Shown here piece after piece: positions 1 through 7,240 of a stretch of 64,000 nt of DNA. The stretch covers positions 3,038,001-3,102,000 of the forward strand of contig NZ_CP019431.1 of NCBI RefSeq assembly GCF_009866765.1, given 5' to 3'. The first letter of the stretch is position 1, and each line of letters starts with the position of its first letter. Made by a program: the position numbers and the translations under genes. The notes beneath the pieces are model-generated. The model was given only the letters and a program-made list of their open reading frames with translations. It was not told the origin of the DNA and ran no database searches. This stretch comes from Pseudomonas sp. S35. GTDB lineage: Bacteria > Pseudomonadota > Gammaproteobacteria > Pseudomonadales > Pseudomonadaceae.

Positions 1-205
1 GCACTTCCAGCAGCGCGTAGCCGACAAAGAACACACCGGCGCCAAAGGCAAACGCGGCATCGCTCAAACCGGTGTCGGCCTGGAAGGCTTGCTTGGCGAA
101 CCCGACATTGGCGCGGTCGAGAAAGGCCATGATGTACATCAGCAGCAGGAACGGCAGCAGCCGCCAGGAAATCTTGGCGAGCAGGGGCGCGGGCAGGGTT
201 TTCAT
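1..205 (-). CDS. MFS transporter, N-terminal fragment (cut by window edge)
   Basis: The gene reads leftwards from an ATG at 205 and runs off the window, so only about 68 residues are visible. They show a short cytoplasmic head, a first membrane helix rich in Leu and Phe, then FLDRANVGFAK, the loop typical of the anion:cation symporter branch of the major facilitator superfamily. A second helix begins with FGAGVFFVGYALLEV. Members of this branch import organic anions such as aromatic acids, tartrate or glucarate; the substrate cannot be told here. It is divergent from the LysR regulator at 322, which may control it. Confidence 0.85.
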   Translation of the reverse strand, partial: MKTLPAPLLAKISWRLLPFLLLMYIMAFLDRANVGFAKQAFQADTGLSDAAFAFGAGVFFVGYALLEV

Positions 206-288
206 AATGCAGTCCGTCGTTTTGTTCTTATGGGCCGGACTGTACGGCGGGCGAGCAATGCGCTACAAATCGAATCTCGCTTACAAGT

Positions 289-305
289 GATAACCTCAGG
301 GTATC
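289..305. promoter_or_regulatory. imperfect palindrome, possible LysR operator
   Basis: The 17-base stretch GATAACCTCAGGGTATC is an inverted repeat with seven of eight pairs matching. It lies 17 bases before the LysR start and between two divergent genes, where LysR-family regulators usually bind. The role is inferred from position only. Confidence 0.35.
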
Positions 306-321
306 GATAACAAGGAGCCGC

Positions 322-1263
322 ATGAGTAGTCCCGTCATCTCCCGCAGCCTGTTCAACCGCCTGCGCTACAAGCATCTGCATATGCTGGTGGCGCTCAGTA
401 CCAGCCAGAACCTGCACCGTGCCTCGCAAGCGCTGAACATGTCACAGCCGGCGGCCACGCGCATGCTGCGCGAAATCGAAGACATGTTTGCCTGCGACCT
501 GTTCGAACGCCTGCCACGGGGCATGCGGCCGACGGCGCTGGGCCAGGAGTTGATCCGTTTTGCCGAATCGGCCCTGAGCGGCCTGGACCGCTGCGCCGAG
601 GATTTGATGGCGCGCCAGCAGGGCGGCTATGGCTACTTGTCCATCGGCACCATCATGGGCGCCGCGCCGGATCTGGTGATGGACTCGATCGCGCAGATCA
701 AATCGCTCAACCCGCAACTGCGTATCCGCATCATGGGCGACACCAGCGACCAAGTGATCCAATTGCTTGAACAAGGGCGCATCGACTTGGCGATCTCCCG
801 GCGCAACGCGGCCACCGACAGCGAGCATTACAGCTTCGAACCCTTGGGCAACGAACGCTTGCTGGTGGTGGTGCATGCAGGCCATCCATTGGCGCAGCGT
901 GAGCAGCTATCGCTTGCCGAGTTGGTGCGTGACTGGCCGTGGATCCTGCAACCGCAGACCAGCCCGGCGCGTATCGGCATCGACCAGGCCCTGCAGGACC
1001 TGGCACTGCCCAGCCCGGCGGACATCATCGAATGCAGCTCGGTGTATTCGATGCAGCAGTTGATACAGCTGACCGACGCGGTGATGGTGCTGTCCGAAAG
1101 CGCGCTGCGCGATTACCTGAAAATGGGCTTGGTGGTGGCGCTGCCGGTGGCCCTGGATGTGCGCCTGGCACCTTTCGGCATGTTGTTGCGCAAGGGCGAG
1201 GGGGTGAGTCGGGAATTGGGCTTGTTTATGGACTTGCTGCGGCAGAAAGCGGCGATGCTCTAA
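322..1263 (+). CDS. LysR-family transcriptional regulator
   Basis: A 313-residue protein with the usual LysR plan. The N-terminal helix-turn-helix lies at about residues 17-76 (HLHMLVALSTSQNLHRASQ, then MSQPAATRMLREIE), followed by a linker helix and a periplasmic-binding-protein-like effector domain from about residue 95. The ATG at 322 has a good ribosome site, AAGGAG, eight bases upstream. The N-terminus, with a long lead before the helix-turn-helix, resembles the GbpR/PcaQ type of LysR regulators of sugar or aromatic catabolism; this is memory, not a search. The neighbouring divergent MFS gene is the likely target. The effector is unknown. Confidence 0.88.
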   Translation: MSSPVISRSLFNRLRYKHLHMLVALSTSQNLHRASQALNMSQPAATRMLREIEDMFACDLFERLPRGMRPTALGQELIRFAESALSGLDRCAEDLMARQQGGYGYLSIGTIMGAAPDLVMDSIAQIKSLNPQLRIRIMGDTSDQVIQLLEQGRIDLAISRRNAATDSEHYSFEPLGNERLLVVVHAGHPLAQREQLSLAELVRDWPWILQPQTSPARIGIDQALQDLALPSPADIIECSSVYSMQQLIQLTDAVMVLSESALRDYLKMGLVVALPVALDVRLAPFGMLLRKGEGVSRELGLFMDLLRQKAAML

Positions 1264-1306
1264 ACGCAATGTTGTAAAGATCATGGTGTCGCGGCAGGAT
1301 ATTAAA

Positions 1307-1325
1307 TAGAATGAATCTCATTTGA
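1307..1325. promoter_or_regulatory. candidate Fur box before fecI-like gene
   Basis: The core AATGA-ATC-TCATT at 1310-1322 matches the inverted AATGA/TCATT arrangement of Fur sites. It sits about 35 bases before the sigma factor start, where iron-repressed fecI-type genes carry their Fur box. A slightly different palindrome, TGAATCTCA TT TGAGACTCA (1312-1331), overlaps it, so another dimeric regulator is possible. Confidence 0.5.
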
Positions 1326-1355
1326 GACTCACTCGCGCCGTGCAGGTTGCTTGCC

Positions 1356-1874
1356 ATGAATGATGCTGTTGTCCCGACGCACGCCCCTGAACTGACGCTG
1401 TCGAGCTTGTACCGTGACCATCGCAGCTGGCTGGAAAGCTGGCTGCGCCGGCGCCTGGGCAATGCCTGGGATGCGGCGGACCTGAGCCAGGACACGTTCC
1501 TGCGTGTACTCGCCAGTGCCCAGCCCATTGCGCAGATGCAGGAGCCACGGGCGTACCTGGTGACGGTGGGCAAGCGCCTGTTGGTCAACTTTCATCAGCG
1601 CCGCAGCCTGGAACAAGCGTATTTGAGCGCCCTGGCGCACTTGCCTGAAGCCTGCGTGCCGTCCCCCGAACAGCGCTGGCTTATGCTGGAAACCCTGCAA
1701 GCCCTGGACGAGTTGCTCGATGGTTTACCGGTGCTGGTGCGGCGGGCTTTTCTGTGGAGCCAACTGGAGGGCCTGGGCTATCGCGAGATTGCCGAGCGGC
1801 TGGAGGTTTCAGAGCGCACTGTAAAACGCTACATGGCCCAGGCCTACGAGCACTGCCTGCTGGTGGACCTGTGA
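1356..1874 (+). CDS. ECF sigma factor, FecI-like
   Basis: A 172-residue extracytoplasmic-function sigma factor. Region 2 is visible around LYRDHRSWLESWLRRRLGN and AADLSQDTFLRVL; region 4 near the C-terminus shows LEGLGYREIAERLEVSERTVKRYMAQAY, the DNA-binding helix for the -35 element. The ATG at 1356 is preferred over an upstream TTG at 1347 because it fits the family length. FecI-type factors direct RNA polymerase to iron-siderophore receptor genes after a signal from the receptor via FecR. The GTG of the anti-sigma gene overlaps the stop codon, so the two are translationally coupled. A Fur-like box precedes it. Confidence 0.9.
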   Translation: MNDAVVPTHAPELTLSSLYRDHRSWLESWLRRRLGNAWDAADLSQDTFLRVLASAQPIAQMQEPRAYLVTVGKRLLVNFHQRRSLEQAYLSALAHLPEACVPSPEQRWLMLETLQALDELLDGLPVLVRRAFLWSQLEGLGYREIAERLEVSERTVKRYMAQAYEHCLLVDL

Positions 1875-2791
1875 GCCGCGACGTCGCCCGCGCTGCCGCC
1901 CAATGGCTGGCGCTGCTGGAGTCCGGTGCGGCCACCGAGCGCGATCACGCCGCCTTGCAGCACTGGCGCGACAGCCATCCGCAGCACGAACAGACCTGGC
2001 AGAAAGCCCAATCCCTGCGCCAGCGTTTCAGCAGTTTGCCCCAGGCCCTGGCAATGGCCAGCCTCGACCGCCCGCAACCTGGGCGGCGTGCGGTGCTCAA
2101 GCGCGCATTGGGCGTGGCGGCGCTGGTGCCGACCGCATGGCTGATCAGCCGCCAGTTGCCTATCGAGGCCTGGCGTGCCGACCTGCACACCGCCACCGGC
2201 GAGCGCAAGCGCGTGCCGCTGGCTGACGGCGCCAGCCTGCAACTCAACACCGCCACGGCGGTAGATGTGGACCTGGCACAGCGCCGCATTACCTTGCTCG
2301 ATGGTGAACTGGCGTTGACCGTGCCGGGCACGGCGGCGATGACCGTGCACACCCGCTACGGTGAACTGCGGCTGAGCCAGGCTGAACTGTGCGTGCGGCA
2401 GCTGGCGTCCGGTTGCCTGGTGTCGGTGCTCAAGGGCGCAGTGCAGGTGCGGGATCTGAATGGCCAAATCGCGACCTTGCAGGCCGGGCAACAAGCGCCG
2501 CTCAAGGTCAGCGGGCTGGGCGCCTGGGTACCCTTTGATGTGCTGCAACTGGGTTGGCGCGACGGTGTGTTGACCGCGCAGAATCAGCCGTTGGGGGATT
2601 TTCTGCGGGAGTTGGAGCGCTATCGTCCGGGTGTGTTGCGCTGGGAGCCTCGTCTTGAGGCGATGCGGGTGACCGGCAGTTTTCGCCTGGACGATACAGA
2701 TCGCGTCCTCAACCTGCTGGCCTCGACCCTGGGGTTGGAGGTGCAGGCGCGGACGCGCTACTGGGTGACCTTGCGTCAGAAACTGGCGTGA
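1871..2791 (+). CDS. FecR-like anti-sigma/sigma regulator
   Basis: A 306-residue inner-membrane regulator. The cytoplasmic N-terminal part has the DUF4880-like start (ARAAAQWLALLESG, then HAALQHWRDSHPQHEQTWQKAQ). A single membrane-spanning stretch lies near residues 75-95 (ALGVAALVPTAWLIS). The periplasmic FecR domain follows, with TATGERKRVPLADGASLQLNTAT. The GTG start at 1871 overlaps the fecI stop and fits the family N-terminus. FecR proteins receive the signal from a TonB-dependent receptor and control FecI. No receptor gene follows: the next gene is convergent and belongs to an ABC importer. The target receptor must therefore lie elsewhere or have been lost. Confidence 0.9.
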   Translation: MSRDVARAAAQWLALLESGAATERDHAALQHWRDSHPQHEQTWQKAQSLRQRFSSLPQALAMASLDRPQPGRRAVLKRALGVAALVPTAWLISRQLPIEAWRADLHTATGERKRVPLADGASLQLNTATAVDVDLAQRRITLLDGELALTVPGTAAMTVHTRYGELRLSQAELCVRQLASGCLVSVLKGAVQVRDLNGQIATLQAGQQAPLKVSGLGAWVPFDVLQLGWRDGVLTAQNQPLGDFLRELERYRPGVLRWEPRLEAMRVTGSFRLDDTDRVLNLLASTLGLEVQARTRYWVTLRQKLA

Positions 2792-2809
2792 CGGGCCCTC
2801 GCTACAGGT

Positions 2810-3526
2810 TTATATCACATGCGCCCGCTGCAACTCGGTCAGGGCCAAGGCCTTGAGCTGCGCCAGCAGCGGATCGCGCCGGTCCCGAGGGTGCGGCAGA
2901 TCTACCGCCAGTTCCTGGCGAATGCTGCTCGGCCGGTTGCCCATCACCAGCACGCGGTCACTCAGGTACAGCGCCTCATCTACATCATGGGTCACCAGCA
3001 ATAACGCAATGGCATGGTGTTCGGCCAGTTGCAGCAGCAAGTCCTGCAGTTTCATGCGGGTAAACGCATCCACCGCGCTGAACGGTTCATCGAGCAACAG
3101 CACCTGCGGGCGTGAATACAGGCCGCGTGCGATAGCCACCCGTTGCGCCATGCCGCCGGACAACGCCTTGGGCAGCGCCTGGGCGAAGCCCGTGAGGCCG
3201 ACTTCCTCGATCAACTGCGTGACCCAGCCCTTGTCGTAATGGCGGTCATCGCTGAAGCCGATGTTCTGCTCCACGGTGAGCCAGGGCATCAGCCGAGGCT
3301 CCTGGAACACAAACGCCACCTCGCCGTCGGGGCTGCGCAACTGGCCCTGGAAGTCGGTTTCCAACCCGGCGACGATGCGCAGCAAGGTGCTTTTTCCGCA
3401 ACCGCTGGGGCCCAGCAGGCTGACGGCTTCACGCGGTTGCAGAGCCAGGCGCACGTCGTTGAGTACGGTGGTGTCGGCGAAGCTTTTACGCGCGACGTGA
3501 ATGTCCAATAACGGCTGCATGTTCAT
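2810..3526 (-). CDS. ABC importer ATPase, SsuB/TauB type
   Basis: A 238-residue ABC ATPase. It has Walker A (GPSGCGKST), the Q-loop (VFQEPRLMPW), the signature LSGGMAQRVAIARGL, Walker B (VLLLDEPFSAVD) and the switch histidine (LLVTHDVDEAL). The length and EPRLMPW motif are those of the nitrate/sulfonate/taurine importer group. The start at 3526 overlaps the permease stop codon by four bases (ATGA), giving tight coupling; longer upstream starts lie inside the permease gene. It energises uptake by the membrane subunit and binding protein encoded upstream in the same operon. The exact substrate is not shown by the sequence. Confidence 0.93.
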   Translation of the reverse strand: MNMQPLLDIHVARKSFADTTVLNDVRLALQPREAVSLLGPSGCGKSTLLRIVAGLETDFQGQLRSPDGEVAFVFQEPRLMPWLTVEQNIGFSDDRHYDKGWVTQLIEEVGLTGFAQALPKALSGGMAQRVAIARGLYSRPQVLLLDEPFSAVDAFTRMKLQDLLLQLAEHHAIALLLVTHDVDEALYLSDRVLVMGNRPSSIRQELAVDLPHPRDRRDPLLAQLKALALTELQRAHVI

Positions 3527-4344
3527 TGCTCCTGGCCGGTAAACGTGTCGCGCCAGACCAGGCAGCGTTTCTCCAGCGCCGCCAGCAGGCCATCGGTGAG
3601 CTTGCCCAGTAACGCCAACACGATGATCGCCGCCAGCACGATATCGGGCCGCGACGTTTCTCGCCCATCGCTGAGCAGATAACCCAAGCCCTTGGTGGCC
3701 GCAATCAATTCGGCAGCCACCAGGAACATCCATGCCAGGCTCAAGCCACTGCGCAAACCGGTAAACAGGCCGGGCAGGGCGGCGGGCAGCAGGATGCGCC
3801 GCACCAGGCGGCGCCGACTGAAACCGTACATCTGCCCGACTTCCACCAACTTGCGGTCGATATCGCGAATCGCCGCGACACCATTGAGGTACACCGGGAA
3901 AAACGCGCCAATGGCGATCAGCACGATCTTTGAGGTTTCATCGATGCCCAGCCACAGCAGCAACAGCGGTACCCAGGCCAGGCTTGGGATCGAACGAAGG
4001 CCGGCGAAGGTCGGCTCCAGGTACGCCTCGGCTTCTCGGCTCAAACCGACCCAGGCGGCGAACACCAGTGCGAGGCTGGCGCCAATGGCAAAGCCCAGCA
4101 GCACTCGTCCCAGGCTGGCGCTGATGTGTTTCCACAGCGCGCCTTCGGCCAGCTCGCCGAGGGTAACGGCGATCTCGCTCGGCGCCGGCATCTGGTAGGA
4201 CGGCAGCCAACCCACGCGCACCACGACTTCGAGGATCAGCAAGATCGCGGCCGGCAGCACCAGGCCCTTGAGCCGCCTGGGCCAGGCGCTGCGGTTGACC
4301 GCGACCGGCACGGGAAGGGGCAATGCTTGGCTTTTGCTGGTCAT
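3523..4344 (-). CDS. ABC importer permease, SsuC/TauC type
   Basis: A 273-residue inner-membrane permease with about six predicted helices. A conserved cytoplasmic loop for the ATPase is seen around YGFSRRRLVRRILLPAALPGLFTGLRSGLSLAW, the EAA-type motif of binding-protein-dependent systems. The ATG at 4344 is chosen over a GTG at 4347 because AAGGAG lies six bases before it. The family carries alkanesulfonates, taurine, nitrate or related anions. It is the middle gene of a three-gene operon, 10 bases after the binding-protein gene and overlapping the ATPase gene. Confidence 0.93.
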   Translation of the reverse strand: MTSKSQALPLPVPVAVNRSAWPRRLKGLVLPAAILLILEVVVRVGWLPSYQMPAPSEIAVTLGELAEGALWKHISASLGRVLLGFAIGASLALVFAAWVGLSREAEAYLEPTFAGLRSIPSLAWVPLLLLWLGIDETSKIVLIAIGAFFPVYLNGVAAIRDIDRKLVEVGQMYGFSRRRLVRRILLPAALPGLFTGLRSGLSLAWMFLVAAELIAATKGLGYLLSDGRETSRPDIVLAAIIVLALLGKLTDGLLAALEKRCLVWRDTFTGQEQ

Positions 4345-4354
4345 CACGCGCTCC

Positions 4355-5311
4355 TTAGTGGCCGAACGAGGTATCGATCAACTGGTCGATCACTTGGTCC
4401 ACATTCACCCCACGGCGCACCAGTTCTTCAGACACCAGAATCGGCGCCGCCGCTTTGGATGCAACCACATCCTTGCTGCTCAGGAACGGTGTGCTCAGGT
4501 CGGTGCGCGACAGTTGCAGCTTGGCCACCGCCAATGGCAGGCCGGATTCATCCGCCAGCAGTTTGGCGAACTCATCCGGGTGCTTCACTGCCCAGTCGCG
4601 GGCTTTTTCATAGGCGCCGAGCACTGTGGTGATGGTTTGCGGATGCGCCTTGGCAAACTGCTCGGTGACGCTGACCACGCCGTAGCTGTTGAAGTCCTTA
4701 TTGCGGTACAACAGGCGCGAACCGGCCTGGATTTCACTGGCGGCCATGTGCGGGTCGAGGCCGGCCCAGGCGTCTACGTCGCCTTTTTCCAGGGCGGTGC
4801 GGCCGTCCGGGTGTTGCAGGTGCACCAGCTCCACGTCGTCCTTTTTCAGTCCTGCCTGTTGCAGGCTACGCAGGGTGAACAGGTACGGGTCGGTGCCTTT
4901 GGTGGCGGCGATCTTCTTGCCTTTCAGATCGGCGACGCTGTTGAGCGGCGAATCCTTGCGCACCACCAGGGCGGTCCATTCGGCGCGGCTGTAGACATAC
5001 ACCGATTTGATCGGACTGCCGTTGGCCCGGCTCAACACGGCAGACAAGCTGGCGGACGAGGCGAAGTCCACGCCGCCGCTGTTGAGGTACTCCAGCGAGC
5101 GGTTGCTGCCTTGGCTCAAGACCCAGCCGACCTTGGTATTCGGCAGGGATTGTTCCAGCCAACCGAAATGCTTGAGCACCAGGCTGACCGGCGAATAGTA
5201 GGCGTAGTCGAGGTTGACTTCGGCAGGTGCGGTTTCAGCGGCCTGGACCAGCGGTTGCAGGCTCAGGACCAGGGCGCAGGCGCCCAGCAGGCGAAGGGTG
5301 AAGGGTTTCAT
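4355..5311 (-). CDS. ABC importer substrate-binding protein, aliphatic sulfonate type
   Basis: A 318-residue periplasmic binding protein. A Sec signal peptide covers about residues 1-24 (positively charged start, then LLGACALVLSLQPLVQA, cut before AETAP). The mature part follows the SsuA/TauA/NMT1 plan, with VNLDYAYYSPVSLVLKHFGWLE, a serine-rich pocket segment DFASSASLSAVL, and VADLKGKKIAATKGTDPY. First gene of the operon with the permease and ATPase. No FMN-dependent monooxygenase (SsuD/SsuE) lies nearby, so the importer stands alone and the substrate remains open: sulfonates are likely, but taurine or related anions are possible. Confidence 0.9.
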   Translation of the reverse strand: MKPFTLRLLGACALVLSLQPLVQAAETAPAEVNLDYAYYSPVSLVLKHFGWLEQSLPNTKVGWVLSQGSNRSLEYLNSGGVDFASSASLSAVLSRANGSPIKSVYVYSRAEWTALVVRKDSPLNSVADLKGKKIAATKGTDPYLFTLRSLQQAGLKKDDVELVHLQHPDGRTALEKGDVDAWAGLDPHMAASEIQAGSRLLYRNKDFNSYGVVSVTEQFAKAHPQTITTVLGAYEKARDWAVKHPDEFAKLLADESGLPLAVAKLQLSRTDLSTPFLSSKDVVASKAAAPILVSEELVRRGVNVDQVIDQLIDTSFGH

Positions 5312-5758
5312 GGAACAGCTCCGGACAAGGCGTTGAGAGAGGGCTTTTTCTTATATTCAGAAAACTGAATCGGCATGCTCCATCATGCTTTTAAGGAATA
5401 TGCAGTCTCTATGCCAAAGCCATCGCACACCACCCCCCCCCCGCGCGTAGATACCGTCTTGACTCTCACCGGGCAACCGCAAGTTTCGGGTCGTAGCAGC
5501 TGTCGAGCGCAAGCGAGCTGCGTTGGCGCCCCACAGATCGCAGGGTGTCAATACGTACGCCACGCAGCCTCGCCAAGGCTCGACAGCTGCTACGCGGGCG
5601 AGCAAATTGTTGATCGGCTGTTGGTTGGGCAACAGTTGTATATATCTATATGGAATAAATAAATAGATATATATTCCTTTTAATGTCATCCCGGATAGCG
5701 CACTTTGAGGGCCTGCGCATTCGTGCGGATTGACCCAACAGCCAAAAGGAAAGCCGAC
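5312..5758. other. 447-base intergenic region between the sulfonate-type importer and ssuF-like gene
   Basis: This divergent promoter region has no supportable gene. It holds a run of nine C bases near 5435, a long inverted repeat (5491-5595, listed separately) and an AT-rich stretch at about 5637-5685 that could serve as promoter for the TOBE gene. Confidence 0.6.
5491..5595. repeat. REP-like inverted repeat (about 105 bases)
   Basis: A perfect 17-base inverted repeat, CGTAGCAGCTGTCGAGC at 5492-5508 and its complement at 5578-5594, flanks a second imperfect pair (GAGCTGCGTTGGCG against CGCCACGCAGCCTCGC). The whole can fold into a long hairpin. Similar CAGCTGTCGAGC/GCTGCGTTGG palindromes are common between genes in fluorescent pseudomonads. 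Confidence 0.7.
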
Positions 5759-5974
5759 ATGACCATTAAAGCGATCAACGTGCGCAACCAGTTCAAAGGC
5801 GTGATCAAGGAAATTCTGCTGGGGGAAGTGGTGTCGGAAATCGACGTGCAAACCGCGTCGGGCATCGTGACGTCGGTGATCACCACCCGCTCGGTGCGTG
5901 ACCTGGAATTGAAAATCGGCAGTGAAGTGATTGCCTTTGTGAAGTCCACCGAAGTGTCCATCGCCAAGCTGTAA
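5759..5974 (+). CDS. TOBE/Mop-domain molybdopterin-binding protein, SsuF-like
   Basis: A 71-residue cytoplasmic protein made of one TOBE (Mop) fold: NQFKGVIKEILLGEVVSEIDVQT, then VTSVITTRSVRDLELKIGSEVIAFVKSTEVSIAKL. Mop proteins bind molybdate or related oxyanions as oligomers. Sequence and length closely resemble SsuF, the last gene of the P. putida ssuEADCBF sulfonate operon (from memory). Here it is divergent from the sulfonate-type ABC genes and alone. The ATG at 5759 has AAAGGAA upstream; longer starts would add residues with no match to the family. A strong terminator follows. Confidence 0.85.
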   Translation: MTIKAINVRNQFKGVIKEILLGEVVSEIDVQTASGIVTSVITTRSVRDLELKIGSEVIAFVKSTEVSIAKL

Positions 5975-5980
5975 ACCCCA

Positions 5981-6011
5981 GCCCCCGCCATTGCAGCGGG
6001 GGCCATTTTTT
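5981..6011 (+). terminator. rho-independent terminator after the TOBE gene
   Basis: An eight-base GC stem, GCCCCCGC / GCGGGGGC with a seven-base loop, is followed by CATTTTTTG. It ends the TOBE gene and separates it from the convergent aminotransferase gene. Confidence 0.85.
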
Positions 6012-6018
6012 GCGCGCC

Positions 6019-7164
6019 TCAGCGGTTGCGCAAACTGCGTTCCATGCGCTGTAAACCCTCTTGCAGCATCGCCCTCGGGCAGCCGAAATTCAGGCGCACG
6101 AACTGCTGGCTGTCATCGCCAAATTCGATCCCCGCACTCAACCCTACCTTGGCCTGTTCGAGGAAAAATTGCTGTGGGTCATCCAGGCCCAGGGCGCTGC
6201 AATCGAGCCACGCCAGGAAGGTGCCTTGCGGTGCATGCATCACCACGCCGGGCAGGCGTGTCTGCACGGCATCGAGCAGGTAATCGCGGTTGGCTTGCAG
6301 GTACACCTTCAATGCGTCGAGCCAGTCGCCGCACTGGCTGTAGGCTGCGCGGGTGGCTTCCAGGCCCAAGGGGCTGACACTGTCGACCATGCCGCAACGG
6401 GCGTGGTTGAACCGCTCGCGGATCTCGGTGTTCTGGATCACTGCAAAGCAGGTCTTCAAACCGGCGACGTTATAGGCCTTGCTCGCCGACATCAGGGTGA
6501 TGGTGCGTTGCGCGATTTCCGGGCTGAGGCTGGCGGTGGGGATGTGGCGGCGGCCATCGAAGCACAACTCGGCGTGGATCTCGTCACTGATGATCAGCGC
6601 GCCGTTGTCCAGGCAGGCAGTGGCCACGGCCAGCAGTTCTTCACGGGGGAAGACCTTGCCCATGGGATTGTGCGGGTTGCTCAGCAGCAGTGCGCCGGCG
6701 CCGGTCAAGGCTTGGCGCATGAGGGGCATGGGCGTGATGTATTCAGCGTCGATCAACTCGAACGGCACTTCGATGCGCGGCAGGTTCCAGTGCCCCGGTG
6801 CCAGGCGAATCGGCCGATAGTTGGGGGTTTGCAATACCACCGGCTGGCCTGGCTGTACAAAGGCGTGCAACGCCATGTTGAAGCCAGGCTCGACGCCGGG
6901 CAGAAACAGCAGATCTTCAGGCTGCACGCGCCAGGCGTACTTGGCCCACAGGTCGGCGATGATGGCCTCGCGCACATCCGGGCCAGCCACGCTGTAGCCG
7001 AGGATCTGCTGGTCCAGGCGCTCATGCAGGGCCTGCAACACGGCGGGCGGCGCAGCGATGTCCATGTCGGCGATCCACATCGGCAACACATCGGCCGGGT
7101 AGCGGTTCCACTTGGTGCTGCCGGTGCCGAGGCGGGGGTGGATCGTGTCGAAATCAAAGCTCAT
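6019..7164 (-). CDS. MalY/PatB-family PLP aminotransferase / cystathionine beta-lyase
   Basis: A 381-residue fold-type I PLP enzyme. The segment MWIADMDIAAPP is diagnostic for the MalY/PatB group. ISDEIHAELCF carries the pyridine-binding aspartate, SASKAYNVAGLK the Schiff-base lysine, and VRLNFGCPR the carboxylate-binding arginine. These cytoplasmic enzymes cleave cystathionine or cystine-type C-S bonds, giving pyruvate, ammonia and a thiol. The ATG at 7164 fits the family start (MSFDFDTIHPR). It follows nicT in the same direction with a 76-base gap holding a hairpin, so it may be partly co-transcribed with the nic genes, though no role in nicotinate breakdown is known. Confidence 0.88.
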   Translation of the reverse strand: MSFDFDTIHPRLGTGSTKWNRYPADVLPMWIADMDIAAPPAVLQALHERLDQQILGYSVAGPDVREAIIADLWAKYAWRVQPEDLLFLPGVEPGFNMALHAFVQPGQPVVLQTPNYRPIRLAPGHWNLPRIEVPFELIDAEYITPMPLMRQALTGAGALLLSNPHNPMGKVFPREELLAVATACLDNGALIISDEIHAELCFDGRRHIPTASLSPEIAQRTITLMSASKAYNVAGLKTCFAVIQNTEIRERFNHARCGMVDSVSPLGLEATRAAYSQCGDWLDALKVYLQANRDYLLDAVQTRLPGVVMHAPQGTFLAWLDCSALGLDDPQQFFLEQAKVGLSAGIEFGDDSQQFVRLNFGCPRAMLQEGLQRMERSLRNR

Positions 7165-7192
7165 GAAGGGGCTCGTATCAGGAAGGCTAACG

Positions 7193-7225
7193 AAGAATGG
7201 CGCTGATTCTAGCGCCATTCTTTTT
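7193..7225. terminator. hairpin between nicT and patB-like gene
   Basis: GAATGGCGCT (7195-7204) pairs with AGCGCCATTC (7211-7220). A TTTTT run follows on the + strand, while the - strand side, used by nicT transcripts, ends in TTCTTCGTT. This would be a weak terminator or attenuator for nicT read-through into the aminotransferase gene. Confidence 0.55.
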
Positions 7226-7240
7226 GTAGGCCAGTGCTGA

